NCBI RefSeq assembly: GCF_043290135.1
Contig: NW_027464589.1
Location: 5,275,001 to 5,339,000, forward strand
DNA from: Rhipicephalus microplus
Lineage: Eukaryota; Arthropoda; Arachnida; Ixodida; Ixodidae
Direction: 5' to 3'
DNA length: 64,000 bases
The notes under the pieces are model-generated. The model was not told the origin of the DNA. It saw nothing but the letters and a program-made list of their open reading frames with translations, and did no database searches. Within the stretch, counting starts at the first letter, position 1; each line of letters starts with the position of its first letter. Shown here one piece after another: positions 1 to 12,733 of the stretch. The position numbers and the translations under genes were made by a program.

Positions 1-2526
1 CTCGTCCGATTCTACATAAAGGCTTTCAACTGGGCTTGTTCTAAAGGCGCCTGTGGACAGGCGGATGCCTTGATGATGAACAGGGTCCAACATTTTCAGA
101 GCGCTTGGCGTGGCAGAGTGATAGACTATTGCCCCATACTCAAGACGTGAGCGTATAAGGCTTCTATACAGATTCATGAGGCACTTTCTGTCGCTGCCGC
201 ACGTTGTTCGTGACAGCACCTTCAGGATATTCATTGTTTTCAAGCATTTATTTTTAAGAAGTTTTATGTGCGGTACAAAGGTTAACTTCGCATCTAAAAT
301 TATACCTAGGAACTTATGTTCTGTGTTTACGGGTAGACGCTCGCCCTTAACGACCAGTTCAGGCTCAGGGTGCAAGCCTCTTTTTCGTGAAAAAAGGACA
401 CAGGTGCTTTTCTGTGGGTTCAGTTTGAACCCGTTTTCATCAGCTCATTTGGATATCTTGTTAAGGGTGAGCTGAACCTGTCGCTCACAGATCCCAAGAG
501 AACACGATTGAAAACCTATCTGCACATCGTCGACATATGTTGAATAAAAAATATTACGTGGAATGTACAGACGGAGAGAATTCATTTTTATTATAAAGAG
601 CGTACAGCTGAGCACCCCACCCTGTGGCACTCCGGTTTCCTGTACAAATGTTCGGGACAGAACATTGCTCACTCTAACGCGGAAGGTACGATCAGACAGA
701 TAGCTTTCAATGACATTGAACATATTACCATGTATACCTAAGTGTGAGAGGTGTCTCAATATTCCAAACCTCCATGTGGTATCGTAGGCCTTCTCCATGT
801 CGAGGAACACAGATAAGAAAAACTGATTATGAACAAAAGCCTCACGTATGTGTGCCTCGATACGTATAAGATGGTCGGTGGTAGATCGGCCCTCTCTAAA
901 CTCGCACTGGTATGGGTCGAGCAATTTGTTTGTTTCTAAGTAGTGGAGTAAGCGACAATTAATCATTTTTTCAAATAGTTTGCAGAGGCAGCTTGTTAAC
1001 GCTATGGGTCTATAACTTGATACAGTAGAGGGATCCTTTCCCTGCTTCAAAATTGGAATTATAACAGCCTCCTTCCAGGAGGAGGGGATCACACCTGAAA
1101 ACCATATGCGATTATAAAGACAGAGGAGGGTTTCTTTAGTTTCGGAGGGTAGTTCCTTCAGCATCGCGTACATTACATTGTCAGAACCTGGGGTAGATGT
1201 ATTACAGCAGCTGAGTGCTGTTCGCAGTTCTGCTAAGCAGAATGGTTGATTGTATGCCTCATTTCTTGTGGATTTTTTTTCTAACTTTTGTTTTTCTATT
1301 CGTGCCTTGTATTTCTGAAAGGATTCGGAGTAGTGTGAGGAGCTCGATATGTGTTCGAAATGTGTGCCAAGAAAGTTGGCTTGATCCTCCAAGCTTTCCC
1401 CGAGGCTATTTACTAGTGGAAGGCAATACGTTTGTTTGCCCTTAATTTTCTTGACCTTATTCCACACTTTTCCCTCATCTGTGTACGAGTTGATACTCGA
1501 TATAAAGTTTGTCCAGCTCTCTCGTCCAGCTTTTCGACGCGTTCCCCTTGCCTGCGATTTGACCCGCTTGAAATTTTCCAGGTTTTCTGCTGTAGGGGAA
1601 TCGCGAAGCAACGCCCAAGCTTTGTTCTGAGTGGTCCGTGCTTTCCTGCATGCGTCGTTCCACCATGGGACTCGCCGTTTAGAAGACATGCCGCTCGTTT
1701 TGGCAATACATTTAGATGCGGCATCAAGTATAAAAGCTGTAAAATACGTGACAGCGTCATCTATGGTCAGGGCAGACAGCTCAGTCCATGTCATGTGTGT
1801 AAGAGTTCTATACCCTTCCCAATCAGCTGAGTCAATCTTCCATCGTGGAACCTGCAGGGGTAGTTGTTCTTTGTTCGGCGCACTCAGGATGATTGGGAAG
1901 TGGTCACTACCATAAGGGTTTTTAAGAACTTTCCACTTAAAAACAGGTAAAAGGGACGGTGATGAAATGCTAAGATCTATGGAGGAGTACGTGTTGTTTG
2001 CAAAGATAAAATACGTAGGCTCCTTTATATTTAAAAGACATAAACTAGAAGAGAAAAGGAGCTGCTCAATGAGACGTCCTCGCGCATCACAGTGAGCATC
2101 GCCCCACAGGACATTGTGCGCATTAAAATCACCTAGAACCAGAAACGGCTCTGGGAGTTCATCTAATAATGATTCTAGATCACGTCTGTGTAGCTGTTGA
2201 TGCGGTGGTATGTACACAGAACATATGGTAATGATTTTGTTAAAAAGTACAGCTCGAATGGCCACTGCCTCAAGGGCTGCTTGGAGCTTCAAATGCTGGC
2301 ATGCTATACTACGATCAGTTATAATGGCTACACTGCCAGATGGTACGACAGCATCCTCCCGGTCTTTTCGGAAAATAATATATTGCCGTAGGAAGTCCTT
2401 GTGCTTAGGAGTGAAGTGCGTTTCTTGCACACATAGCACTTTCGCGTTAAACTTACTCAGAAGTTCTTGGACGTCATCTAAATTTCTAAGTATTCCCCTT
2501 ACGTTCCACTGTATGATTTTGTCCAT
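1..2526 (-). pseudogene. A1 ORF2: EEP endonuclease/reverse transcriptase with one in-frame stop
   Basis: The ORF2 polyprotein of a non-LTR retrotransposon nicks target DNA and reverse-transcribes the element RNA. The open part is 693 residues from ATG at 2526. An EEP endonuclease occupies about residues 1-215 (QETH at 34-37, GDFNAH at 132-137, SDH at 207-209). The reverse transcriptase follows, with FLDMEKAYD, GVPQGGVLS and catalytic YVDD at 664-667. The frame stops at TGA 445-447, where the A2 copy has tryptophan. Reading on in the same frame is uninterrupted to the window edge and matches A2 (LDPVHHQGIRLSTGAFRTSP, then SLYVES). I read this as a single TGG-to-TGA nonsense mutation in an otherwise open gene that leaves the window before RNase H. 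ORF1 ends 51 nt upstream. Confidence 0.92.
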
Positions 2527-2577
2527 AGTGGAAAAAAAAGGGAAAAAGTGATGTGTGCAGAAAAGACGGAGATTATC

Positions 2578-3844
2578 TCATTTTACAGGGCCTTTGTCAG
2601 GCCCTGTAATCGGCGTTCTGTCTTTTTTGGGGCGGTCGAGAGAAGCTCGCCGCTCCTTCGGTGCTCCATGAGCCGTTTGGCATGAACTGGTGTCCATAGC
2701 CTCTTGCGAGGCACTGGACGTCCGCTCTACAGAGCGATCTGTGCGTCGCTTAGACTTCGCCTCGATCGACGAAGTCTTTGTCCCCACCGAGCTGGGTGTC
2801 GATAAAGCCCCCTTGCCCTCGTGATTGCCCTGGCTGCCGTTAGAGCTTGTCGAGGTCGCTGGTGTGGACAGGCTGAATGTGGGCAGGGCAGCGCTAGCTG
2901 CTCCTGCTGTAGGGGCTTGTGGCATTGGCCTCGGCAGGCTAGGCGAGGTCCGGGCAAATGCCAAGGGCCTTTGTGGTGCCGCCCCTCGTTGCACCACTTC
3001 GGCAAAAGGTGTTTTTAGTGCCAATGTTAGTGAGACCCGTTGTCTTGCTTCCTTGAATGTGATATTTTCCTTTACTTTTATAGTTATTATTTCTTTTTCT
3101 TTTTTCCAGGCTGGGCACGCTCTGGAGTATGCGGGGTGACTACCTTCGCAGTTAGCACAGAGGACCTCATCATGACTACATTCATCAGCACTGTGGCCGG
3201 TTGTGCCACACTTAGCACAGATCAGCTGCCCTCGGCAGCTCTGAGATGCATGACCGAATCGCTGGCATTCGAAGCAACGCCTCGGGTTCAGAATGAAGGG
3301 TCGAACATGGAGTTTTATATAGCCAGTTTCGAGAGTCTCAGGTAAAGTGGTTGAGTTGAAGGTGAGTATTAAGTGCTTTGTTGCTATTTCGTTGTTGTTG
3401 CGTCTGCATATGATGCGCTGGACATGTATTACACCTTGGTCCTTCCATCCATCAAGAAGCTCTTCTTCACTCAGTGTCATCAAATATTCGTCCGATACCA
3501 CGCCCTTCACTGTATTCATTGTACGGTGTGCACTCACAGAGACGGGGATGTTACCAAAGGCTACGAGGTGCGAGAGTTTATTGTACTGTTCCTTGTCTTT
3601 TAATTCGAGAAGCAGATCTCCACTTGCCATCTTCGTGGCCTTATAACCGGTTCCAATGGTTAGCTCTCAAGCACTTGGCCGCAAGGAATGGTGAGATTGC
3701 TCTAGCTTTTGTAGATGATCGTTCGCAGTGGAGGACATGGTATTTTGGGAAAGTTTCTCTGTTTTTTGACCAAAGTAGTGAAGTTGCATCGGTGCTTATC
3801 CTTTTCGAGGCACGATCAGTTACAGAGGGGGTCGAGGATCCCAT
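2578..3844 (-). pseudogene. A1 ORF1: gag-like CCHC nucleic-acid-binding protein, frameshifted near its N-terminus
   Basis: This is the RNA-binding ORF1 protein of the element. The 350-residue C-terminal frame (3630-2578) carries three zinc knuckles at about residues 119-132 (CFECQRFGHASQSC), 138-151 (CAKCGTTGHSADEC) and 158-172 (CANCEGSHPAYSRAC). A Ser/Pro/Ala-rich tail follows, ending in a basic stretch. The true N-terminus lies in another frame from ATG at 3844 (MGSSTPSVTDRASKR), which aligns with the A2 N-terminus. The two frames are separated by a one-base shift at about 3655-3680, where the protein should continue ...KCLR-LTIGTGYKATK. ORF1 precedes ORF2 on the same transcript strand. Apart from this shift the gene is open. 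Confidence 0.88.
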
Positions 3845-4372
3845 GGGAAAATGTGTATTTTTCGGTAACGGCGCCTACCACCCACCACGGAGTCCAACAA
3901 GGGGACGTGGCAGAGCATGTGGGCATGTCTGTGCAACGCCAGTAGTACGCAGTTACTATAACCCAATATGGTTTACCCTAGTTTGGATAGCCACACAAGG
4001 TTAACCCTTGCCGCCAGGAAAAATTGGAAGTAAAATGAAGTGAGGAGAAGACAGGAAAGATGTAAAGTGAGAACAAAAGACGAAGATATAGGGAGAGAGA
4101 AATAGGAAAAGGCGACTGCCGATTTCCCCTGGGTGGGTCAGCCCAGAGGTGCCGTCTACGTGAAGCCGGGGCCAAAGGGGTGTATTGCCTCTGCCGGGGG
4201 GCCTTAAAGGTCCAATCACCCAGCGTCGGCTCAACCCCCAGGATCCCCTTTTCCCCGGACACGGCAAAGCCACGCACGGCTAGGCGTGGGAGGGAGCCGA
4301 AACTCCCCAGTTAGCTCGGGTCCGTGGTGGCGCTACACACCAAACGCCTACTTGCGCAGGCGCCCCTGCGGG
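3845..4372 (-). promoter_or_regulatory. A1 5' UTR and presumed internal promoter
   Basis: About 528 nt lie between the element 5' end and the ORF1 ATG. The outer 390 nt (about 3985-4372) are nearly identical by eye to 48501-48876 of A2. On the minus strand it starts GC-rich and contains a polypyrimidine stretch (about 4020-4110). Non-LTR elements of this type generally carry an internal 5' promoter, so promoter function is inferred from family knowledge. No TATA box is claimed. Two overlapping minus-strand ORFs (3978-4277, 99 aa; 4001-4273, 90 aa) are open in both copies, but they lie in UTR and resemble no domain I recognise. Confidence 0.7.
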
Positions 4373-7300
4373 AAGATGGCGTTACTTGGAAAGTTCACTA
4401 GATGGACGCACGGACGGACGCATCGACGGCAAAACAGACAGACTAGCAGACGGACGGACGGATAGAGGGACGCGTAAAGCAGGTATGTGCCAAAGTGTAT
4501 GTGAGATACGAGATGGCGGTACTTGGAGGGTTCACTAAATGGATGCATGGATGGACGCATGGACGGACAGAAAAACAGACTAGCAGACGGACGCGTAAAG
4601 CGGGTATGCGCCACAGGCTATACGAGATGGCTGTACTTGGAGTGTTCACTAGCTGGACGCACGAACGTATGTATGCATGGATGCACGGACAGACATAGCA
4701 CACGGATGGACGAATAGACGGATGCGTAAAGCGGGTATGTGCCACGGGGTACGCGAGGTGGTGGTACTTGAAGCGTTCACTAGAGTGCCACACGGACTGA
4801 CGGATGGACGGACGTACTGGCATATCAGACGAACGTATCTTAGACGAACGCATAAAGCGAGTATGTGCCACAGGTTATGCGAAATGCGAGATGGTTGTAC
4901 TTGGAGTGTTCACTGGATGGACGCATGGACGAATGGACAGGCAGACTAGCAGACAGACAGACGGACAGATGGACGCGTAAAGCGTGTATGTGCCATAGGG
5001 TATGTGAGATGGTTGTACTTGGAGTGTTGACTGGATGGACGCACAGACGGACGCGTGGACGGACGCACAGACAGAATAGCGGACGGACGGACAGACGGAT
5101 GCGTAAAGTGGGTATGTGACATAGGGTATGCGACAGGCGAGACGGTGGTGCTTGGATTGTTCACTAGCTGGATGCACGGACGGGCGCATGGATGGCAAAA
5201 CAGACATAGCAGACGGATGGATGGATAGACGGACGCTTGAAACGGGTATGTTCCGCAGGGTATGCGAGATGACGGTACTTAGAGTAATCACTAGATGGAC
5301 GCATGGACGAAAATATGGACGAAAGCATGGATGGGTGGACAGACTAGCAGATCGACAGTCGGATAGACGGACGCGTAAAGCGGGTATGTGCCACACGGTA
5401 TGCGGGATGGCGGTACTTGGAGTGTTCACCAGCTAGACACACGGTCGTATGCATGGACGGATAGACAGACAGAGTACACGCATGGACAGATAGATTGACG
5501 CATAATGCTGGTATGTGCCACAGGGTATGCGAGATTCGAGATGGCGGTACTTGGAGTGTTCTCTGGATGGACGCATGGACACACGATTTGATGGACAGAC
5601 AGAAAGACTAGAAGACAGATGGATGGTTACACGGACGCGGAAAGGAGGTATGTGCGACAGGGTATGCGAAATACAAGATGGCGGTACTTTGAGTGTTCAA
5701 TAGATGGATGCACGAACGGATGGATGGAGAGACAGAATAGCAAACGGATGGACGGATAGACGGATGCGTAAAGAGAGTATTTGGCACAGGGTATGCGAGA
5801 TGCGAGATGGTGGTACTTGAAGGGTTCACTAGATGAACGCACGGACGGACGCATGGACGGACGCTCAGAACGACTAGCAGATGGACACGCGGATAGCCGG
5901 ATGCATTAAGCGGGTATGTTCCACAGGGTAGGCGATATGCGAGATGACGGTACTTGGAAAGTACACTAGATGGATGCGTGGACGGATGCATTGACGGCCA
6001 GACAGAGAGACTAGCAGACGGACGGACAGATAGATGAACGCGTAAAGCAGGTATGATCCATAGTGTATGCGAGATGCACAATGGCGGCACTTGGAGGGTT
6101 CACTAGATGGATGCACGGACCGACGAATGGACGGCAAAACAGACAGACTAGCAGACGAACGGACGGATAGACGGAAACGTAAAGCAGGCATGTGCCAGAG
6201 TTATTGCGACATGGGAAATGGCGCTACTTCGAGCGTTCACTAGATGGATGCACGGACGGATGCATGGACGGACGCACAGACAGACAAGAAGACGGACGGA
6301 CGGATAGACGGACGCATAAACCGGGTATGTGCCACGGGGTATGCGAGATGGCTGTACTTGGAGTGTTCACTATTGATGCACGGACGGATGCACAGACAGA
6401 CTAGCAGATAGACGGATGAATAGATGGATGCGTAAAGCGGGTGTGTGCCACAGGGTATGCGAGATGCGAGATGGCGGTACTTATTGTTAAATAGGTGGAC
6501 GCACGGACGGACGTATTGACGGACAGACAGACCAGGATACGAACGGACGGATAGAGGGGCGCGTAAGGCAAGGATGTGCCACTTGGTATGCGAGATGTGA
6601 GATGGTGGTACTCTGAGGGTTCGCTAGATAGACAGACATAGTACACGGATGAAAAGAAAGACGGACGCATAAGCGTGTATGTGCCACAGGGTATGCGAGT
6701 GCGTTATTAAGAGTGTACTCTAGATGGACGCACGGATCGATGCATGGACGGATGGACAGACAGACTAATGGGTGGATGGACGGATAGATGGATGCGTGAA
6801 GCCGGTATGTGGCACAGGGTATGCGAGATGGCGGTACTTAGAGTGTCCACTGGATGGACGCATAGACAGACGCATGGGCGGACAGACAGACAGACTAGCA
6901 GATGGATGGACGAATAGATGGACGCGTAATGCGGGTATGGGCCACAGGGTATGCGAGAGGCGAGATGGTGGTACCTGGTGTGTTCACTAGATGCACCCAC
7001 GGACAGACTTATGGGCGGACAGACAGACAGACAGACTAGCAGAAGGACAGACGTATAGACGGACGCGTAAAGCGAGCATGTGCCATGGGGTATGCGATAT
7101 GGCGGCAGTTGGAGGGTTCACTAGCTGGACGCACGGACGCACACATTGACTGATGGACAGACTAACAGATTGACGGACCGATAGACGGACGCTTAAAGGG
7201 TGAATGTGCCACAGAGTATGCAAGGTGGCGGTATTTGGAGTGTTCTCTAGATGGACGCATGGACGGAAGACCAGACAGACTACCAGACGGACGGACGGAT

Positions 7301-8720
7301 AGACGAACGGTAAAGGGGGTATGTGCCACAGGGTATGCGAGGTGCTAGATGGCGGTACTTAGAGTGTTCACTAGATGAACGTAAGGACGGACGGACGGAA
7401 AGAGAGACTTGCAAACAGATGGACGGATAGACGGACGCATAAAACGAATATGTGCCACGGGGTATGCGAGATGGCGTACTTCGAGTGTTCACTACACGCA
7501 GCATAGACGGACGCATGGACGGACGGACAGACAGACTAGCCGACGGACGTACGGATAGACGGACGCGTAAGGCGCGTATGTGCCACAGGGTATGCCAGAT
7601 TGCGGTACTTGGAGTGTTCAATAGATGGGCGCACAGACGGACGCATAAATAGACAGAAGGACAGGCTAGCAAGCGGTCGGACAAATAGACGGACACGTAA
7701 AGCGGATATGTGCCACAGGGTATTCGAGATTGCGGTACTTTGAGTGTTCACTACTTGGCCGCAAGGACAGACGCGTGGATGGACGGAAAGACAGACTAGG
7801 AGACGGATGAACATATAGACGGACCGTAAAGCGTGTATGTGCCACAGTTATGCGAGATGATAGTACTTAGAGTGTTCACTAGATGGATGCACGGACGGAT
7901 GGATGGACAGACAGACTAGCAAACGGATGGACGGATAAACGGGCGCGTAAAGCGGGCATTTGGCACAGGGAAAGCGAGATGCGAGATGGTGGTACTTGGA
8001 GGGTTCGCCAGATGAACTCCCGGACGGACGCATGCACGGACGCACAGACAGTCTAGCAGACGTATGGATGAATAGACCGAAGCCTGAAGCGGGTATATGC
8101 CGCAGGGTATGCGAGATGCCAGTACTAAGAGTTTTCACTAGATGGAGGCACGGACGACGCATTGGCAAACAGACAGACAGACTAGCAGATGGACGCACGT
8201 GTAGCCGATTCGTTAAGCGGGTATGTGCCGCAGGGCGTGCGAGATGCGAGATGGCGGTATATGGAAAGTTCACTAGATGGATGCATGGATGGACGCATCG
8301 ACGGCCAGACAGACAGACCAGCAGACGGACGGATGGATAGACGGACGCGTAAAGCAGGTATGTGCCACAGCGAATGCGAGATGCGAGATGGCGGTACATG
8401 GAGGTTTCACTAAATGGCTGCATGGACGGACGCATGGACGGACGGAAAGACACAATAGCAGGCGGACGGACAGATAGACGGACGCGTAAAGTGGGTATGC
8501 GCCACAGGGTATACGAGATGGCTGTACTCGGAGTGTTCACTAGCTGGACGCACGGACATATGATGGATGCATGGACAGACATAACACACGGATGGACAAA
8601 TAGACGGACGCGTAAAGCTGGTATGTGCCACGGGGTATGCGAGGTGGTGGTACTTGAGATGTTCACTAGATGGCCGCACGGACTGACGCATGGACGGACG
8701 TACAGGCATATCAGACGGAT
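4373..8720 (+). repeat. Satellite array block S1
   Basis: About 35 head-to-tail monomers, spaced roughly 115-150 bp between successive atgtgccacaggg cores. Each has a conserved half (acgcgtaaagcgggtatg, gccacagggtatgcgagatg, gcggtacttggagtgttcac, tagatggacgcacgg) and a variable half made of gacg/gaca/gatg tetranucleotides. A 7-bp unit (gcgagat) is present once or twice in different monomers. The last 470 bp (about 8245-8715) repeat the monomer order and private variants of the first 470 bp (4373-4840), so the block has higher-order structure. Long minus-strand ORFs here, up to 272 aa at 7848-8666, come from stop-free tetranucleotide repeats and are not genes. Confidence 0.95.
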
Positions 8721-9067
8721 GTTCTGTTCTGTTCTGTTCTGTTCTGTTTTAACTGTTTTGCTGTGGAGAGGTTGAGGTGCCTATTGCCTCGGCTACTCCA
8801 TATCACAAAGTTCTGCAGCGAAAAATAAAATAATAATACAGAACGGCACCCGAAAATTAACATTACGGAAAAGAAAAAAAACGTAATAGTACACTGAAAC
8901 CAGTGCAACTATCATGCCAATACACAGTTTTCTTCCCGCAGTTCACACAGTCATAAGCTATTTACACGCACACCTTGCTATTCTACTGTCAGTATATACA
9001 TGACCACAATTTATATGTACCCATCTCTGGCTGTCTGTCATAGGCACTTGTCCAGTCAAGTCTCTAT
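8721..9067 (-). other. C1 3' UTR with (AGAAC)n tail
   Basis: This AT-rich non-coding stretch follows the C1 ORF2 stop. It ends on the minus strand in aacagttaaaacagaac followed by further agaac units (five on the plus strand as gttct, 8721-8745). The same 3' UTR appears on the plus strand at about 20945-21245 with a shorter tail, which confirms that this is the retrotransposon 3' terminus. Short tandem 3' tails are typical of several non-LTR clades. Confidence 0.85.
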
Positions 9068-12000
9068 TTAAAAGGCTGTCAGGAAGATCATTGCTTTTTT
9101 CTGGAGATGCATCTCAGGCCATGGTCCAAGTAGTTTCTTTATTGTGACGGGCCGTCTGTCGAAACTTGCTAATTTGTTCTTTAATTTTTCTCTTTCATTC
9201 GCGTATTTAACGCACTCTAAAAGTATATGGCAAACATTTTCTTCTGCATGATCACAATGGCATTCCGGTGAGTTGGATTGATGTATCTTGTGCAGGAAGC
9301 TGTTTGTGTATGGTACTTCCAATCGAAGATGGTGGATTAATGCCACTAGGTGTCGTGGGAGGTCTGTAGTTATGGAAAATTTTCTGTGTGGATCAACTTC
9401 AGAAGGTACCGTTTCCTTTGATTTAGGGCTCTCAAACCACTTCTCCATCGAACAGTGGTTAGCTCCTTGCGATATCAAATGTCGAATATCCGCCCCAGAC
9501 ATAGGCATTGCTCAATCTTGTCCTTCCTTCAATGCTTTCTTCGCGAGGCTATCAGCTTCTTCATTTCCCTTTATTGCAATGTGGCAGGGTATCCATTGGA
9601 ATACGATGTTGTGACCCTGCGATGAGGCATATTGCACAGTTTCTGCAATACATTGTGCTATTTCACCATTTTTGTAAGGTGATCTCACATCTCTGATTAG
9701 CTGAAGAACAGGTTTGCTATCAGTGCATATCACCCATTTTCGTGGCTCAGGATTCTTGCAGATAAGCTTAACTGCTTCAAAGATAGCCACCAATTCTGCT
9801 GTCGTCGATGAAGATTTGTGCGATAATTTGTACGTCTTTTTCTGAATTTCGGGTATAAGGACCGCACATGCTGACGCTTCTTCTGTGCATGATCCGTCTG
9901 TATATATCTTCGTTTTTCATTATGCATTACATGAAGCTGATGAAGTACCAACTTTGCCGCTACTAGAGGTGCCATGTCTGCTTTCTTCTCTGTGCCGTCT
10001 ATTTCACGGATAACGTTGAGAAGTGGCAGCGTCCAAGGTGGTTTTTAAGGTTTCCATTGTTTAAATTCTGGTACTACTGCTTGAAATAATGATATAGTAT
10101 CCTGTAGTCTCGTTGCCGTCCTTTGTGTTAGTGCACCAGATAAAAAGTGACTTTCATGTTGCGTGAAAATTCTAAATAAATTTCGAGATGTTTCTTCAGT
10201 TCGGAGTACTGTCAAAGGTGGCTCTCGAGCCTCCGCACACACTAAAGCACTGGAAGTTGACCGTGGTAAACCCAGACATACCCTCAAGCTCCTTGCCAAT
10301 AACAAGTGGAGTCTCCTTTCGGTGGAGGCTGTAAGACCATGCAGCAAAGGCAGTGAGTAAGTTACGATGGGGCGTATCCAGGCAACATGCAGGGCTAATA
10401 ACGACTTTGTAGTACCACCCCATTTGGCTCCCCAGAGATGCCGGAGGATTCGAATGGCCTGATTCACTTTTTGCTCAAGGTACTGGACAAAGAGGCGACC
10501 ATGTTAGCCTTCGGTCTAAAATTACTCCCAAGAATTTATGAGTTTTACCAATTTGAATAGGCTGATTTTGCAGAATAATCTGGAAATTTCGAGGTCTTTT
10601 TAAAGTAAACGGAAGTATGGCTGTTTTAGCCAGACTCAGTGCCATACCTCTTTTCTTTTAGAAAACGGTCTACATAATCCAATCCTTCTTGTAGAGGTTG
10701 TTGTACATCCAAAAACGATAGACCAGACGTCCATATACTTATATAATCAGCATATACTGAACATCTGATGTTAGGTGGAAGATTATACGGGAGCTGCGCC
10801 ATGGCTGCATTAAAGAGAGTAGGGCTTAGCACGCTGCCCTGTGGTACTCCTTGGTTGACGACATGTTCTGAAATTTGGCCCTTCTGCGTAAATACACAAA
10901 TTTTCCGGTGATTCAGGACGTCAGCGATCCAACGCAGTATCTTGCCCTTGAATCCCTGTAACGCAAGGCCTTACAGAACGTGAACGTGACTCACTGTGTC
11001 GTATGCTCGGTGGACATCAAATAATACAGAGACAGTGATGTTTCCTTGCGTTCGTTGGTTTTCCACATCTGTGACCAAATCCAGAAGGCAGTCCATTGTG
11101 CATTTACCTCTTCTGAAGCCGGCTATGCTTTCTGGTAGTAGTTTTTTCATATCTTGCCACCATAAAAGTTGTTCATTGATCATTTTTCCTTCACTTTTGA
11201 AAAAAAAACTTGTCAAACTAACCGGCCTAAACGAGTCCAACTGAATAGGGCTCTTCCCTGGCTTTTGCAACGGTACTACGTTTGATATCTTCCAACTTTC
11301 CGGAACTTTTTCATCTTGCCAACTTTTATTATAGATGTCTAACAGGTGTAATTTTCCTTTCAATCACAAATTAGCAAGAGCAGCGTATGTAACTCCATCT
11401 GTTCCTAGTGAACTTCTTTTTTTACAGAAGACAGCACATATTGAAGCTCCTCTGGTGTGAAGCTGTCATCCAGATCTGATGAACTGATCGCAGAGAACTT
11501 TGTTACAACCACTGAAACTGATTCTGCTGAGGATTTATATTCGCTAGCTTGGGCGGTCTCTCCATTTCTCAGTATAAGATTGAAAATTCGTTGACAATCA
11601 CACGTTCACTAACTCCTCGAGACAGCGCTAGAGCCTGTAGTGGTCTCGAGTGGACTACTGGCTGTCGGAGGGCGCGTACCATGTTCCACTGTTGGCGCCG
11701 ATGTGAATTGAGAAAGTGAGGCACATAAATCTTGCCACCTTTTGGTGGAAAGCTTCTTCAGTTGGTTATGCATTGCAGAATGTACTTTCTGTGCAACCTT
11801 GAAATCTTCTAAATTACCCGACCTGTGATATCTTCTATCAGATCGGCGTCGTATTGCCTGAAGCCTCTCATACTCACCATCAACACCCGAATACGCATCT
11901 GGAATGGGTACTGCACGAGTTGCTTTTGTTAGAAATTTTTTTTATATTCAATAGATAGGTTTCTTCGCCAGAACAAGGTTGAAGATTTTGTCTCTGTAGT

Positions 12001-12731
12001 TCTCAAATGATTGCCCAATTTGTAATTCTTGTTGTGCGGTTATTTGTCGTTTTCTTCAACTTTGGCTGATATATGAATACTGGAAAGTAGTTACTTCCTC
12101 TTGTATCAGCGTCTGCAGTCCAGTCTGCTCCAGCCGCTAATTCAGAGGAGCACACAGTGTTGTCTATTACGCTGCAGTAGTTATGCCCCCGTAGAAACGT
12201 CGGAGAGCCATCATTTAGTAGAGTGTAACCATGGTCTTCGCATATTTTTACTATAGCACATCCTCTTACATTACAACGCTCACTACCCCACAATTCATGG
12301 TGCGCGTTAAAATCACCACATATAATTATGGAATCATGATCACATCTACACACTGCAGCGAATTCTGCGTATGAAACGTTTGCTTTAGGGTGCACGTAAA
12401 CACTAACTACAGAGACAGTAACGTTACCAAACTTCACCCTGCATCTAACAAATTCCGGCGCATCTGTTTTTGAAGTAGCCACAAGTGTCGACGGAATATC
12501 GCGTCTCACACACAACATCACTCTGCTTTTTGCAGCAGGACGTTCTGCTCGGTACACCACATAATTAGACAAGCGAAAGTTAGTGCTTACTCTTGTTTCG
12601 GAAATACACAAAATCGAAAACCCGTGCCGAGCGACGAATTTCCGAAAATCTCCACTCTTATTCTGCAAACCGTTGCAGTTCCACTGGAATATTGCACTTC
12701 TTTTGTACCAGTTAGATAGTCCGGTAGCCAT
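9068..12731 (-). pseudogene. C1 ORF2: EEP endonuclease, RT, RNase H, CCHC; multiply frameshifted
   Basis: The start codon is 12729-12731 (MATGLSNWYK), 2 nt after the ORF1 TGA. The EEP endonuclease is open to about 12003 (GDFNAHHELWG present). The usual SDH is altered (TRGSNYFPVF), so its last catalytic histidine is lost. RT pieces follow at 11363-10971 (YNKSWQDEKVPESW, FDVHRAYDTVSH), 10832-10626 (VLSPTLFNAAM, then YADY where YADD is expected) and 10467-10045. RNase H follows at 9975-9512 (AVKLICKNPE, ICTDSKPVLQL, WIPCHIAIKGNEEADSLAKK). Last comes a CHCDHAEENVCHILLEC motif at about 9250. Sequence 11364-12002 is coding-derived but too decayed to read. At least six frame breaks make it a clear pseudogene. 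Confidence 0.9.
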
Positions 12732-12733
12732 GA

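Larger units (their letters stand above)
1..4372 (-). mobile_element. Element A1: I-group-like non-LTR retrotransposon, 3' end beyond window
   Basis: Read on the minus strand, a 5' UTR (4372 to 3845), a gag-like ORF1 (3844 to 2578) and an EEP endonuclease/reverse transcriptase ORF2 (2526 to beyond position 1) follow in order. The 5' end is placed at 4372 because element A2 starts with the same GC-rich sequence (cccgcaggggcgcctgcgc on the minus strand) where it joins satellite at 48876. A1 abuts satellite at 4373. The 3' end and RNase H region lie outside the window, so no target duplication can be read. The element is inactive as read (one frameshift in ORF1, one nonsense codon in ORF2) but it is the better preserved of the two A copies. 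Confidence 0.9.

Noticed and set aside
2821..3345. Plus-strand ORFs opposite the A1 gag, and similarly 45610-46138 opposite the L2-like ORF2
   Set aside because: They are antisense shadows of well-supported minus-strand genes with recognised motifs, and show no motifs of their own.
7848..8666. Long minus-strand ORF (272 aa) and dozens like it rich in Arg-Pro-Ser-Val
   Set aside because: They lie wholly in satellite. Tetranucleotide (ACGG)n repeats lack stops in every frame and encode a four-residue cycle. Start and stop positions vary between monomers, and no domain or codon conservation is visible.
4373..8720. CRISPR-like array of regularly spaced repeats
   Set aside because: The 'spacers' are themselves related tetranucleotide repeats, unit length varies from 115 to 150 bp, units are contiguous, and the context is eukaryotic retrotransposons with no cas genes.
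8721..8745. (GTTCT)5 as an independent microsatellite
   Set aside because: The same unit ends the C-family fragment at 21245, so it is the retrotransposon 3' tail.
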